From Adhaeretor mobilis (GTDB lineage: Bacteria; Planctomycetota; Planctomycetia; Pirellulales; Lacipirellulaceae), in NCBI RefSeq assembly GCF_007741515.1, contig NZ_CP036263.1, positions 4,761,178-4,825,177 on the forward strand: a stretch of DNA of 64,000 bases. Reading direction: 5' to 3'. The first letter of the stretch is position 1, and every line of letters begins with the position of its first letter. Below are positions 8,372 to 16,822 of this stretch, piece after piece. The notes under the pieces were generated by a model. That model was not told the DNA's origin, searched no databases, and was given only the letters and a program-made list of their open reading frames with translations. Both the position numbers and the translations under genes were made by a program.

Positions 8372-9192
8372 GACAAACCTCCTGCGAAGAGGTGTGCCAA
8401 CCAGCCATGTGCTAGCGCCAACAACAGCAGTGGATAGGTGAGCGCCACATGAACAAACAGCCAAGTCTTCAAACGCCACTGAAGCGCGTCGTGATAATCA
8501 AGATCGTCGCGCCGACGAACCAATGAGAACAACTGCTCTGCCGATTTCCTTTCGGTGTCAGAGAAATAACGAGTCGCTTCAGTAAGATCGGCCATCAATG
8601 CTTTACGAACATCGCTACTCGGACGAAGTCGATAACGCCAGCCGCGTGGCCTTGCAAAGTAGCTTCGCAGTCGTTGCTCGTAGTATTCCCCCAGGGTCGC
8701 TTCGCCAGAAGTCCGCACCGTAGCGAGAACCATGTTTTGTGCACGGTCGCGGAGAATCACGCGCAAGCGAGGAATCTCTTCGTAGAGAACTTCTTCACCA
8801 ACTTTTGCGAGCTTCTTGGGGATAGTACGCGTCCAATAGAGACCAACAAGTCCGCTGATGATTGTCGCCGCGAAGACACAGGCGAGTATTGATTCGAGAA
8901 TGCCATTGGGCCATCGGAATTGGATGTGTAGGAGAAAGATACCAACCGAGGCGAAGGCGATGTAGAGATGCGCTTGCAACCAGATAGCGGACCGGCCTAA
9001 TGGCAGGACAGGCAATCGTTTCCGCAATGAATAACTTGCCAACGCCACGAGCATCGCTAGTAACAACCATCCTGTGTGATAGGCCGAGCGACCGAGCGAA
9101 GATTCAACAAAGCGTACCCAGAGAGCGACCAGCGCGACGAGTGCCACGGAAATCGTTGCATTGATCCAGCGGCGGCGGGCGAAGTGGTGCAT
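8368..9192 (-). CDS. Di-heme b-type membrane cytochrome
   Basis: A 274-residue integral membrane protein with about five helices (roughly 12-29, 42-56, 69-91, 100-119, 243-268) and a basic cytoplasmic loop of about 120 residues between the last two. Two helices each carry a His pair spaced by 14 residues: H75/H89 (HLYIAFASVGIFLLH) and H248/H262 (HVALTYPLLLLALAH). That is the classic spacing for two stacked b hemes held by two helices, as in NarI- or ferric-reductase-like proteins. This makes it the likely transmembrane electron wire between the cytoplasmic ferredoxin fusion upstream and the decaheme cytochrome downstream, whose gene overlaps it by ATGA. ATG 9192 is preferred over the TTG at 9195. 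I cannot name a specific family. Confidence 0.75.
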   Translation of the reverse strand: MHHFARRRWINATISVALVALVALWVRFVESSLGRSAYHTGWLLLAMLVALASYSLRKRLPVLPLGRSAIWLQAHLYIAFASVGIFLLHIQFRWPNGILESILACVFAATIISGLVGLYWTRTIPKKLAKVGEEVLYEEIPRLRVILRDRAQNMVLATVRTSGEATLGEYYEQRLRSYFARPRGWRYRLRPSSDVRKALMADLTEATRYFSDTERKSAEQLFSLVRRRDDLDYHDALQWRLKTWLFVHVALTYPLLLLALAHGWLAHLFAGGLS

Positions 9193-9200
9193 CAACGGTC

Positions 9201-9284
9201 GTAGGGCCCGCTATGCGGACCACTGGTGCTCGTAAATTGGGGAGTGGCAACGATGAAAGACATGGTCCGCACAGCGGACCCTAC
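9201..9284. repeat. Paired inverted GGTCCGC hairpin element
   Basis: A GTAGGGCCCGC..GCGGACCA arm (9201-9222) and its inverted partner TGGTCCGC..GCGGACCCTAC (9263-9284) lie 40 nt apart; each arm is itself a small palindrome (GGTCCGCACAGCGGACC). The element sits in the gap between the CNB-ferredoxin gene and the cytochrome b gene, inside a co-directional run, so it may tune downstream expression. Confidence 0.75.
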
Positions 9285-9330
9285 AGGGTACTTGTTTCGA
9301 GCGAACAATCGAAGCGGAGAGACTTCGCGT

Positions 9331-11106
9331 TTAACGATCTAACCAGCCGGAAAGTTCACCCAGATTGCCCAGGTCTATCCGCACCAACGCATCGTGAGGG
9401 CAAGCTGCCAAGCAGGCTGGTCCTGTTGGGAGATCAAGGCACATATCGCACTTGGTTGCTTTCTCAATCGGCTGGCGCGTGGACTGGTCAATCATTACGG
9501 AGCCACGGCGGTCACGAATCTCAACCATGCGAATATTGTCGTACGGGCAGCTGTTGGCGCAAGTGGCACACCCGATGCAAGTCTGATCGTTGATTCGCAC
9601 AACACCGGTTGCCGCGTCGCGACCGATTGCGCCCGTCGGGCAGCCGATCATGCAGACCGGATCGACACAGTGCATGCAAGCTTGAGTGATTTGAATCGGC
9701 CCACTGCGAGGGCCTTGCCGAACGAATCGCGGATTGTTGTCGTGCGTCGCGGCACAGGCTCGCACGCAATCGTCGCAGCGTGTGCAGCGATCTAAATCAA
9801 TCGCCATCGCTTTCTGGCCATTGATCAAGCGTCGCTCGACGAGAAACTCTAACGTTCCTTGCTTCAGTGTATCATTGGTCTTACTCTCACACGGCGATTC
9901 CGGCAACTTCGAATCGCACTTGCAGTGGCCAAACTTATAAAGCCTATCCGCCTCCCAGCGGTCAATCTCTTGCTGGGAAAGATGAGGAAATACGAGCGTT
10001 TCCAATGCTTCCTGAGGAATACGTAACAGGTCGACGTAACCGAGTGCTCGAAGTGAGAGCTCTTGATTGACAACCTGCTGGGAACGATAGCTTTCGACAG
10101 ATTCTGCAACACCAAATGCCCGCCCCTTGCCCAGGTAGGCGATTGTCCGATGCCCACCTCCGAAGCGTTGGCTCACGCGAACAAATCCCGAACGCACGAG
10201 TAGCACACCGTCACTCGGCTGGCCTTCTTCAACAATTAAAGGTTCGCGACCAACCGCATCGCCCCGGCGACCTTTGATGGCCTGCTCGTACTCATCTTGC
10301 CAATCGAATTCACCGTGCGATTCAAACAGTGTCGCCTCGGCCACGGCGTCCAGTTGCTTACTCGTTAGTGAAGCTAATAGTGGTGTTTCTCGTAAGTGGA
10401 CTCGCAAACTATTCTGCCGATACAACTCTTCGATGTGCTCTCGCAGTGCTGGCGTGCGTCGCATAAGATCGCGCAAGCCTTGCCAGCGGATTTCAACCAA
10501 TACAGCGTCCGACTCGGCGAGCACCGTCGCAGGGCGCTGGCTGCGTGTGAGTGCTGCGTACTCGCCGAACAATTGACCGGGACCGAGCGTGTCGTTCTCC
10601 GTGCCTTCAATCAGTAGCGGTACGTCTTGCACGAAAACGCGTGGACCCTCCAGCGTATTGCGAACCGCAGTGAGGCAATCTTCCTCCTCGGATTGCTGCC
10701 CGACGTCGAGAGAAACGACTGCGGGCGATTTGTCGCGTCGCACTTCTGGTAACCGTGGGTTGCGGGCGAGTTGCCAAAGCGCATTCCACCAGCTACTTTG
10801 CTGGCGAGGTTCGCGCCCAAGCGATTCCGACGAAAGCCCGGCAAGCACGACACGCACTTGGCCGGAGAGAATGAGAAAGGCACTACTGCCGTAATCTCCT
10901 TCGCGAACTACCAAATCACCCGGTCGATACTCGATGATGCGCGTATCGTTGCGCAACAAGTCGCGCAAGGATTGGCCCGCAGGGAAGAGTTTAGCGTCGA
11001 TCTGCGAGAACGGATCCATCCGCAACAGGTGGTCGACATCCACCTCGCGCATTTCAGGACTGAACGGCTGATCCCATCGTTGGGGACGTTTGACGGCGAC
11101 TTCCAT
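9331..11106 (-). CDS. Fusion of two cyclic-nucleotide-binding domains with a four-cluster ferredoxin
   Basis: A soluble 591-residue protein. Residues 25-235 form a first CRP-like cyclic nucleotide-binding (CNB) domain, with an 80-residue insertion (about 90-170); its phosphate-binding cassette reads FGEYAALTRSQRPATV (180-195), keeping the Phe-Gly-Glu and Arg-x-Ala-Thr that bind cAMP in PKA regulatory subunits. Residues 240-380 form a second CNB domain whose cassette (FGVAESVESYRSQ) is degenerate. Residues 437-575 are a HycB/NrfC/DmsB-type ferredoxin with sixteen cysteines in four groups (C441-C451, C477-C489, C510-C520, C553-C569), for four [4Fe-4S] clusters. Two more cysteines precede it (CKC at 395-397, and C406). 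No signal peptide is seen. It sits between the tetraheme cytochrome and the cytochrome b gene. Electron transfer gated by cyclic nucleotide is my inference. Confidence 0.88.
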   Translation of the reverse strand: MEVAVKRPQRWDQPFSPEMREVDVDHLLRMDPFSQIDAKLFPAGQSLRDLLRNDTRIIEYRPGDLVVREGDYGSSAFLILSGQVRVVLAGLSSESLGREPRQQSSWWNALWQLARNPRLPEVRRDKSPAVVSLDVGQQSEEEDCLTAVRNTLEGPRVFVQDVPLLIEGTENDTLGPGQLFGEYAALTRSQRPATVLAESDAVLVEIRWQGLRDLMRRTPALREHIEELYRQNSLRVHLRETPLLASLTSKQLDAVAEATLFESHGEFDWQDEYEQAIKGRRGDAVGREPLIVEEGQPSDGVLLVRSGFVRVSQRFGGGHRTIAYLGKGRAFGVAESVESYRSQQVVNQELSLRALGYVDLLRIPQEALETLVFPHLSQQEIDRWEADRLYKFGHCKCDSKLPESPCESKTNDTLKQGTLEFLVERRLINGQKAMAIDLDRCTRCDDCVRACAATHDNNPRFVRQGPRSGPIQITQACMHCVDPVCMIGCPTGAIGRDAATGVVRINDQTCIGCATCANSCPYDNIRMVEIRDRRGSVMIDQSTRQPIEKATKCDMCLDLPTGPACLAACPHDALVRIDLGNLGELSGWLDR

Positions 11107-11113
11107 GTCTATC

Positions 11114-11145
11114 GGGTGGGCAGTGGGCAGTGGGCAGTGGGCAGT
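11114..11145. repeat. Short tandem repeat (GGGCAGT)4
   Basis: Four exact copies of the 7-mer GGGCAGT (11118-11145) plus a partial copy lie directly upstream of the ATG of the CNB-ferredoxin gene, in its presumed leader. Copy number could vary between strains. Confidence 0.8.
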
Positions 11146-11224
11146 AAAGAGTCTTGAGCTTCAATTGTTGTTATGAAATAGAATCCTCATCAGTAATTTC
11201 TACTTCGCGCCGGGCTTGCGTCGA

Positions 11225-12247
11225 CTACTTGTACTGATTCACCGCAGGCAACAACTTATCGATTGCTTGCAATTTTCTACCGTCAGCGCTCGCAGCGAAT
11301 TGAAAGGCTGCTTGGCCGATTTCTTTGGAGGCAGCAAGCAATGCTTCACGGTTATTCAGTTTCAATTTGGTTGCGAGTGCCACATCCATCGCTTGTGCGA
11401 CGTGCTCATTATCGACGAGTTGGCGTATTTCGTACAGCCGCTTTTTCTGTGCCAGGGATCGCTTGGCTGCGGTGACGCCATAAGTGGCTTTCTCCGTGGC
11501 AATCGCTGTGGCACGGAAGCTGGCCTCCAGATCGGCCATGACACCCACGATGTACATGACGCGAAGTTGTTCTGGCGTGGAAGGCACATTCGTTTGGCCT
11601 CCGCCACGCAGGAAGTTATGGCGCACGATGCCTTGCGACCAGCTGACCAGTTCAAACTCCGCACTGCCAGCGACGTGACCGCCAACATTCACCAGCTTCT
11701 CATCAGGCGAAGTGTGGCAGGCGAGGCATTGCCGCGCGACCAAGTACAGGTTCGTCGGGTTGTTCATGCCTGCGGCCATGCTTGCTTTGATTCGCTGCTC
11801 GCGATGCTCAGGCGACTCCAGAGCGCGGGTGACATTCGATCCACCGTAGTCGGAATGTAAATCAATCCAGTCCTTTGCCGCGCCGTGGCACGATTCGCAG
11901 GAAACGCCTGCGACCACTCGTTCGCGGCCATCGACTTCTTGACACGTGTAGTGGCACTTGGTGCAGGTCTCGTTGCGTTTTACACTCCGCAGGCCTAAAC
12001 GCTTGGCTATTTCTTTGGCTTCGGGTTTGCGATGCAGCGTTTCAAAGGTTGCGTAGTGCGGTGTGTTCTTCCACTGTTCAATTTCAGGGCCGTGGCACTT
12101 TACGCACGACTCGACGCCCAACACGTTGGCTGGATCGCACTTGGCAAACTCTGGCGCAACGCTGGGCGAGGCTACGCTATCGCTCGCAACGAGCAGGGCA
12201 AAGATCGCAAGTGGGGTAGTAACATTTGGTCGGATTATGTGTCGCAT
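11225..12247 (-). CDS. Tetraheme c-type cytochrome (cytochrome c554-like)
   Basis: An exported cytochrome of 340 residues. ATG 12247 gives a proper signal peptide (TTPLAIFALLVASDSVAS); longer forms starting upstream at 12379 would bury it. Four CXXCH sites follow: CVKCH, CTKCH, CESCH and CLACH, within the first 190 residues, together with isolated His residues (HYATFETLH) that may serve as distal ligands. The pattern matches the cytochrome c554 family, tetraheme electron carriers of the periplasm. The C-terminal 130 residues are helical with no heme. The gene lies 115 nt after the flavin reductase gene and 118 nt before the CNB-ferredoxin gene, all on the same strand. It may pass electrons from the decaheme protein to an outside acceptor or the pentaheme protein. 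Confidence 0.8.
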   Translation of the reverse strand: MRHIIRPNVTTPLAIFALLVASDSVASPSVAPEFAKCDPANVLGVESCVKCHGPEIEQWKNTPHYATFETLHRKPEAKEIAKRLGLRSVKRNETCTKCHYTCQEVDGRERVVAGVSCESCHGAAKDWIDLHSDYGGSNVTRALESPEHREQRIKASMAAGMNNPTNLYLVARQCLACHTSPDEKLVNVGGHVAGSAEFELVSWSQGIVRHNFLRGGGQTNVPSTPEQLRVMYIVGVMADLEASFRATAIATEKATYGVTAAKRSLAQKKRLYEIRQLVDNEHVAQAMDVALATKLKLNNREALLAASKEIGQAAFQFAASADGRKLQAIDKLLPAVNQYK

Positions 12248-12362
12248 TCGTTGACTCGCTTGAGAGAGAACCTTTTGCAAGTCTAGGTTAAAAAAGTGAC
12301 TGAGGAGTCGGGTAAGCCGAGTTGAGCGAGGCAATGTCTTACGGAACCCCGATCGGTTCAGC

Positions 12363-13607
12363 TCACTCCAGAACAACATCTCCCTCGGGAACGGCGATGC
12401 AGGCCAAGCACTCCCCGTCGGTCAGTTCGACACCAGGCTGCTTGAGGTGAGCGACTCGCCCGGCCACGACGTTTAGTCGGCACTGCCCGCAATTCCCGGC
12501 TAGGCAGCCAGTGGAAACTTCGACGCCTGCCGCAGTGGCAGCGGCGAGCAGAGTGTCGTGCTCGCCGTCCCAGCGAACGGTTTTCTCCGCTCGGCTGAAG
12601 AATACATCGCAAGGATCGCACTCCGGCATGTCGATACCGCGGATGGTCGCGGGTCCGAACGCTTCAAAGTGAACGTGCTCGCGGGGAACCCCCCACGCCC
12701 ACAGCGCGGGTACCAACGACTGCATCATCGTAGGCGGACCACAGACGTAAAAACGGTAGTTGTTGGTTTGCAATTCACGCTGCAAGTAGTTGATGTCGAT
12801 GTAACCGTGGTGATCGTAGCCTGAGTGGCTCGGATCTTGTGGTTGCGAGTAGGCCGTGCGAATTTGCAAGCGGGGGAGCCGCTGGGAGTGTTTCGTCAAC
12901 TCGCGATGGAACGTATGCTCGTTACGATTGCGAAACCCTTGGAACAGCCACGCTTGGCGTTGGTCGTTTCGAGATGCGAGCGCGGCGATCATGCTCATCA
13001 TCGGGGTCACGCCGATCCCGCCAGCAATGAAAACCACGGGCAGTGAATCGGCGGCATCAAAGAAAAAACTTCCCTGGGGTGCCTCGGAATACACGTTGCT
13101 ACCGACGACGACATGCTGATGGAAAAAACTACTCCCTAGGCCAGGTGCAATGCCTGGCTGATCTGCCGGCGGAAGCGCATGCTTGATCGTGACTCGATAG
13201 CGGTCTTCACGCCAGTGATCGGAGAGCGAGTAGCAACGCACTAGCGGTGCAGCCGTGTCTGGAGTTGGCAAGTGAAACGTGAGGTACTGCCCAGGTGCAT
13301 AGCGAGGCAAGGGCTTGCCATCGGTGGGCTCGAGGTAGTACGAACGGCAATGTGCTGCTTCGTCTATGACGGCGGTCACCGTGAACTGTCGAGTGCCATG
13401 CCACGCTTTGAGCGCTGGCTGAGAAGCGCGTGCCCACTCCAGCGCAGCCGCGAGTTGGGAGTTAAACTGCTGTTGTTCGTTGGAATGCTTTTGTGTCTTG
13501 CGCCGTTGCCGCTGCTTCTCAGTCCGGGCCGCCAGGCCAGCGCGCACCCCTGCCGCGCCTAGAAGGGCGGCGCCAGACAGCAGGCCAAGGGCGGGGGCGT
13601 CGAGCAT
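12363..13607 (-). CDS. Membrane-anchored FAD/NAD(P)H oxidoreductase with C-terminal [2Fe-2S] domain
   Basis: A 414-residue ferredoxin-NADP reductase superfamily protein. The N-terminus has a short hydrophobic helix (about 7-27) and a basic stretch. An FAD-binding barrel follows, with the flavin motif RCYSLSD; then an NAD(P)-binding domain with VFIAGGIGVTPMM and the CGPPTMM motif near the end of the fold; then a plant-type [2Fe-2S] domain with CLAGNCGQC and a fourth Cys about 30 residues on (GECLAC). The order flavin - NAD(P) - [2Fe-2S] is that of vanillate demethylase/phthalate dioxygenase reductase and NqrF-like modules. No oxygenase is present; the neighbours are cytochromes and a ferredoxin, so it most likely feeds NAD(P)H electrons into that chain. 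It starts 68 nt after the AsmA-like gene. Confidence 0.85.
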   Translation of the reverse strand: MLDAPALGLLSGAALLGAAGVRAGLAARTEKQRQRRKTQKHSNEQQQFNSQLAAALEWARASQPALKAWHGTRQFTVTAVIDEAAHCRSYYLEPTDGKPLPRYAPGQYLTFHLPTPDTAAPLVRCYSLSDHWREDRYRVTIKHALPPADQPGIAPGLGSSFFHQHVVVGSNVYSEAPQGSFFFDAADSLPVVFIAGGIGVTPMMSMIAALASRNDQRQAWLFQGFRNRNEHTFHRELTKHSQRLPRLQIRTAYSQPQDPSHSGYDHHGYIDINYLQRELQTNNYRFYVCGPPTMMQSLVPALWAWGVPREHVHFEAFGPATIRGIDMPECDPCDVFFSRAEKTVRWDGEHDTLLAAATAAGVEVSTGCLAGNCGQCRLNVVAGRVAHLKQPGVELTDGECLACIAVPEGDVVLE

Positions 13608-13675
13608 GAAGAAGTGCTTGGAGAGAAAGGAGTTAGGGAAAGAGGGATTCGGGGCAAGGCTTGGAGCAGCTTGTT

Positions 13676-14998
13676 TTACTTCTTCTCCCCAGCGTCCGCC
13701 GGTAGTGGTAATCTTTGTGCAAGTTCAAACGCCTTGCGACTTGCCGGCATGGCGCTGGGCGCGTCACCTGCGGCGAACTGAATCCAATAGGCGGCTGGGA
13801 GGTCCGACCACTCTGGCTGCAGCAGCAACGGCTTGGCATCGCGAGCCATGAGTTTCGCATACTTGCGAACAACGGGCCGCCCCTCTTCCATGTAGCTGTC
13901 TTCTGGAAAGTTGCCCCAAATATTGAGCCCTTTATTGGTGAAAACGATGCGAGCAGCAAGTTTGTCAAAAGGAATCACTTGTTGTGGTGTAACGCCGGGC
14001 GTTGCGAGGTGTTCTATAACAGGTCGGCAAAAGAGCTTGCTTTCTAGATTCTTGAAGAGGTCTGCTGCGACTTCTCCGTGATCGACATTCAGAACACCTG
14101 AGAGTTTTTCGATTCTCTCTCCTGTGAATTTCAATTCTTCGATCTCCACACTTGCTTGCCCCGCAGCTTGACTTGCGAATCGGCCTGGTAGCAAGGCTCC
14201 GAACTGGCAACCGCCGATTCGGCCCCGCAGCGTGCCCGAGATTCTTGTTCTGTTACTGTGCCATTGGGCCAACCCTGAAAAACGGCCTTCGTGCAAACCA
14301 TCCAGCACCGGCAGTACGACAGACGCTAACTGCATAGGCAGTTCGATCTGTCCGGTGTCTAGTTTCGCTTTCCAGGTGCCGTCAGTTTGCTGCTCGACAA
14401 TCACGTTTAATTCTGCGTCGTGAAGTTCCGCAATTTCATTGGACGTGCTGGCTTGATTTGCTCTCAGCCTGACACGCTTCAGGTCGCTGGCGTCTTGGTG
14501 GTCGAATCGCAATCGAACGTTGGTGAAATCACTTGGTACTTCTGACTCGTTTGCAGCCGCTATGGTGAGTCGGTTGATGTTCACCAAGACGGGCCCGGCA
14601 CTCGGCGATTGTATTTCTCGCTGAGCGACTTGCAACAACGTGGCAAGCGAATCGCACGTGAGCATTACACTCTTGATGCTTATAACTTTCGCTCCCGATG
14701 TGGTTCGCACCTCAATCTCTTCTAGTTCCGTAGTTGCTTCATTTGACGCGAAGGCGGCAAGCGTGGCGATCGAGTATCTCGTGAGACCCGGCTTGGGGGT
14801 TAGTTGTGGGGCCAGACTTGCTTGTACGCGCAGGCGTTCGCTCAGGTGCAGTTCAATCTCCTGCTGGCGGCGCTGCTGAAACGCGGGTACGTGCCGCGTG
14901 AAAACCACAGCGCCCATGGCCAAAGTTGGCGCAAAGCAGAGCGCAAAGAATGCCGTGCGGCAGATTCGCTTTCGAGTTGTCTCGTGAAGTGACGGCAT
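13676..14998 (-). CDS. AsmA-like single-pass membrane protein of unknown role
   Basis: A protein of about 440 residues with one N-terminal helix (about 14-33, ICRTAFFALCFAPTLAMGAVVF) and a large periplasmic part rich in beta strands. The layout (anchor, then repeated 'LRLDHxD' and 'SGxLxVxxG' strands, for example KLSGVLNVDHGEVAADLF) recalls AsmA/DUF748-type envelope proteins, but I see no decisive motif. ATG 14998 is preferred over TTG 15010, with AAGGCAAGG just upstream. It is the first gene of the - strand run leading into the redox genes and may be co-transcribed with them; a functional link is only positional. Confidence 0.5.
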   Translation of the reverse strand: MPSLHETTRKRICRTAFFALCFAPTLAMGAVVFTRHVPAFQQRRQQEIELHLSERLRVQASLAPQLTPKPGLTRYSIATLAAFASNEATTELEEIEVRTTSGAKVISIKSVMLTCDSLATLLQVAQREIQSPSAGPVLVNINRLTIAAANESEVPSDFTNVRLRFDHQDASDLKRVRLRANQASTSNEIAELHDAELNVIVEQQTDGTWKAKLDTGQIELPMQLASVVLPVLDGLHEGRFSGLAQWHSNRTRISGTLRGRIGGCQFGALLPGRFASQAAGQASVEIEELKFTGERIEKLSGVLNVDHGEVAADLFKNLESKLFCRPVIEHLATPGVTPQQVIPFDKLAARIVFTNKGLNIWGNFPEDSYMEEGRPVVRKYAKLMARDAKPLLLQPEWSDLPAAYWIQFAAGDAPSAMPASRKAFELAQRLPLPADAGEKK

Positions 14999-15040
14999 CC
15001 TTGCCTTCAACTAATAAAATTGATAACGGACTTTAGCTGC

Positions 15041-15075
15041 TTTTTTGAACCACAGCGGACACGGAGATCACGGAG
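15041..15075. repeat. CACGGAG-family repeat, left arm
   Basis: TTTTTTGAACCACAGCGGAC followed by ACGGAGATCACGGAG. This is one arm of an inverted pair with 15620-15660; the small gene 15109-15582 lies between them. Confidence 0.75.
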
Positions 15076-15108
15076 TTGACTGAGCTGTTTGCTTTTTGCG
15101 AATGGTCT

Positions 15109-15582
15109 TTACCTAAGAAGGTCTTCTTGCGTTAAGGCTTCAAGTTTCTTCCCACTCTCAATATGAATTTTAACTGCCTCTAACTGATCGGCTCTGATCT
15201 TCAAACTTCCTACCTGCCGACCTTTCCCGCCCTCTAGAGTTATCAATTCGCAATTCAGATTGTCTCGCCAATGAGGATTCCTTTGATTTAGCACTTCTTC
15301 AAAGCTCTGTGGAAACTCTACTGTCCAGGGTAGTGATTGATCGTACCGTTTGTGGACCAACAAAGCTTCCAGAATAGATTTCCGAGCATCCCAACGGTGG
15401 GTCGCAACGGCACATGAAATCAAAACTTTGTCGCCTCCGACCGTCCAAACTGTCGTCATGCCCAAATCTGTCTTGTTGTAGTAAAAATCTCTGCTTTTCC
15501 TCAACCAAAACCAACAAGCGACTGCTACAAGTGTGGTACCGAGCAACACCTGTTTGAGCGTAAATCGAGGCTTCAACTTCAT
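15109..15582 (-). CDS. Small membrane-anchored hypothetical protein
   Basis: A 157-residue protein starting MKLKPRFTLKQVLLGTTLVAV, a short N-terminal helix with the 'F-T/S-L-K/R-x-(L/V)-L-x-x-T-x-(L/V)-V-A' pattern common in small planctomycete proteins. The rest is soluble, with no motif I recognise. The reading frame continues upstream past the ATG, but that extension spells FRTTEGTEDTEDTER, which is just the translated CACGGAG repeat, so the true start is 15582. The gene lies between two inverted CACGGAG repeat arms, as if carried as cargo. Confidence 0.55.
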   Translation of the reverse strand: MKLKPRFTLKQVLLGTTLVAVACWFWLRKSRDFYYNKTDLGMTTVWTVGGDKVLISCAVATHRWDARKSILEALLVHKRYDQSLPWTVEFPQSFEEVLNQRNPHWRDNLNCELITLEGGKGRQVGSLKIRADQLEAVKIHIESGKKLEALTQEDLLR

Positions 15583-15619
15583 AGCTAGCACCAGCGTCGA
15601 GAAATCTTGGACGACGTCT

Positions 15620-15660
15620 CTCTCCGTGTCCTCCGTGTCCTCCGTGCCCTCCGTGGTTCG
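15620..15660. repeat. CACGGAG-family repeat, right arm
   Basis: CTCCGTGTCCTCCGTGTCC repeated and ending CCCTCCGTGGTTCG; the inverse of 15041-15075. It overlaps the upstream side of the small hypothetical gene and ends 20 nt before the aroC stop. Confidence 0.75.
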
Positions 15661-15682
15661 AAACATTGTGGCATCCAATCCT

Positions 15683-16822
15683 TTAACGCTCGGCAGCCAT
15701 TTTGAGGAACAACTCGTGCCGGGCTTTGATCTCTTCGAGGCTGTCGCCACCAAATTTCTCGACCACGGCGGTGGCCATTTCGAAGGCGACTACGTTTTCG
15801 ACGATTACGCTAGCAGCAGAAATCGCGCAGACATCGCTGCGTTCGTAGCTGGCGCTTTCTTCCTCTTTGGTTTCCATATTGATCGACGCCAACGGCTTGG
15901 CGAGCGTGCTGATGGGCTTCTTCGCAGCGCGAATCACCAGCGGCTGGCCGTTGGTCATGCCGGCTTCCAAGCCGCCGGCATTGTTGGTGGGGCGCTCGTA
16001 GCCAAGGGTTGGAGTGTTCTTCTTTGACTCGTCGTAGTGGATCGGGTCGTGAACCTGCGATCCGGGACGGCGAGCCGCTTCGAAGCCGAGGCCGATTTCT
16101 ACACCCTTGATCGCTTGCACGGCCATGACCGCTTGAGCGAGGCGGCCGTCGAGTTTGCGATCCCACTGGGCGTGGGTTCCCAGTCCGAACGGCAGGCCAT
16201 CGACGCGCACCTCGATAATGCCGCCAAGGGTATCGCCCTCTTTGCCGGTCTGGTCGATGTATTGCTTCATCGCTTCGTCGCGGGCCAGATCGAGGCCATA
16301 GACGACGCTTTCATCCCGAATCTTGCGAAGCTCGTCGAGTGACGCATCGACCGGTTTGATCTTCTCTTTGCCGATTTCTGTGACGTAGCCGAACACGGTG
16401 ATGTCCAGCGCAGCAAGCAACTGCTTTGCCAATGCACCTGCGGCAACACGGACGGCCGTCTCGCGGGCTGATGCACGTTCCAGTACGCCACGGATGCTGC
16501 CTAGATATTTAACGGCACCAGTGAGATCGCCGTGACCGGGGCGGGGGCGCTCGAGGTCTTCCATGCGTTCGAGCTTGTAGTCGCGATTGACGACTTCGAG
16601 CGCAATCGGGCTACCGAGGGTCACTCCGTGCCAAACGCCGGTACGCACGTCGACCTTGTCGGTCTCAATACGTTGCCGTCCTCCGCGACCGTAGCCACCC
16701 TGGCGGCGTTTGAGTTCGAAGTTGATGGGTTCTTCGTCGATGGTGACGCCCGCGGGAAAGCCATCGACCAACGCAAGAAGCGTCTTGCCGTGCGATTCGC
16801 CAGCGGTGAAATAACGGAGCAT
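15683..16822 (-). CDS. aroC: Chorismate synthase
   Basis: Makes chorismate from 5-enolpyruvylshikimate 3-phosphate, the last step of the shikimate pathway, with reduced FMN as cofactor. The 379-residue protein is of normal length and starts MLRYFTAGESHGKTLLALVDG, with the signature GESHG. Other conserved blocks are RRQGGYGRGGRQ, the 'ASARETAVRVAAGALAKQLL' block, and the C-terminal 'NAGGLEAGMTNGQPLVIRAA' and 'RSDVCAISAASVIVENV' segments. No shikimate gene is adjacent. A short direct repeat of TAGGTATTAGGG (16836-16847 and 16852-16863) lies directly upstream of the start. Confidence 0.97.
   Translation of the reverse strand: MLRYFTAGESHGKTLLALVDGFPAGVTIDEEPINFELKRRQGGYGRGGRQRIETDKVDVRTGVWHGVTLGSPIALEVVNRDYKLERMEDLERPRPGHGDLTGAVKYLGSIRGVLERASARETAVRVAAGALAKQLLAALDITVFGYVTEIGKEKIKPVDASLDELRKIRDESVVYGLDLARDEAMKQYIDQTGKEGDTLGGIIEVRVDGLPFGLGTHAQWDRKLDGRLAQAVMAVQAIKGVEIGLGFEAARRPGSQVHDPIHYDESKKNTPTLGYERPTNNAGGLEAGMTNGQPLVIRAAKKPISTLAKPLASINMETKEEESASYERSDVCAISAASVIVENVVAFEMATAVVEKFGGDSLEEIKARHELFLKMAAER

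Noticed and set aside
15583..15753. Longer N-terminus for the small protein at 15109-15582
   Set aside because: The extension is translated CACGGAG repeat (TEGTEDTEDTER) and aroC sequence; the signal-like start is at 15582.
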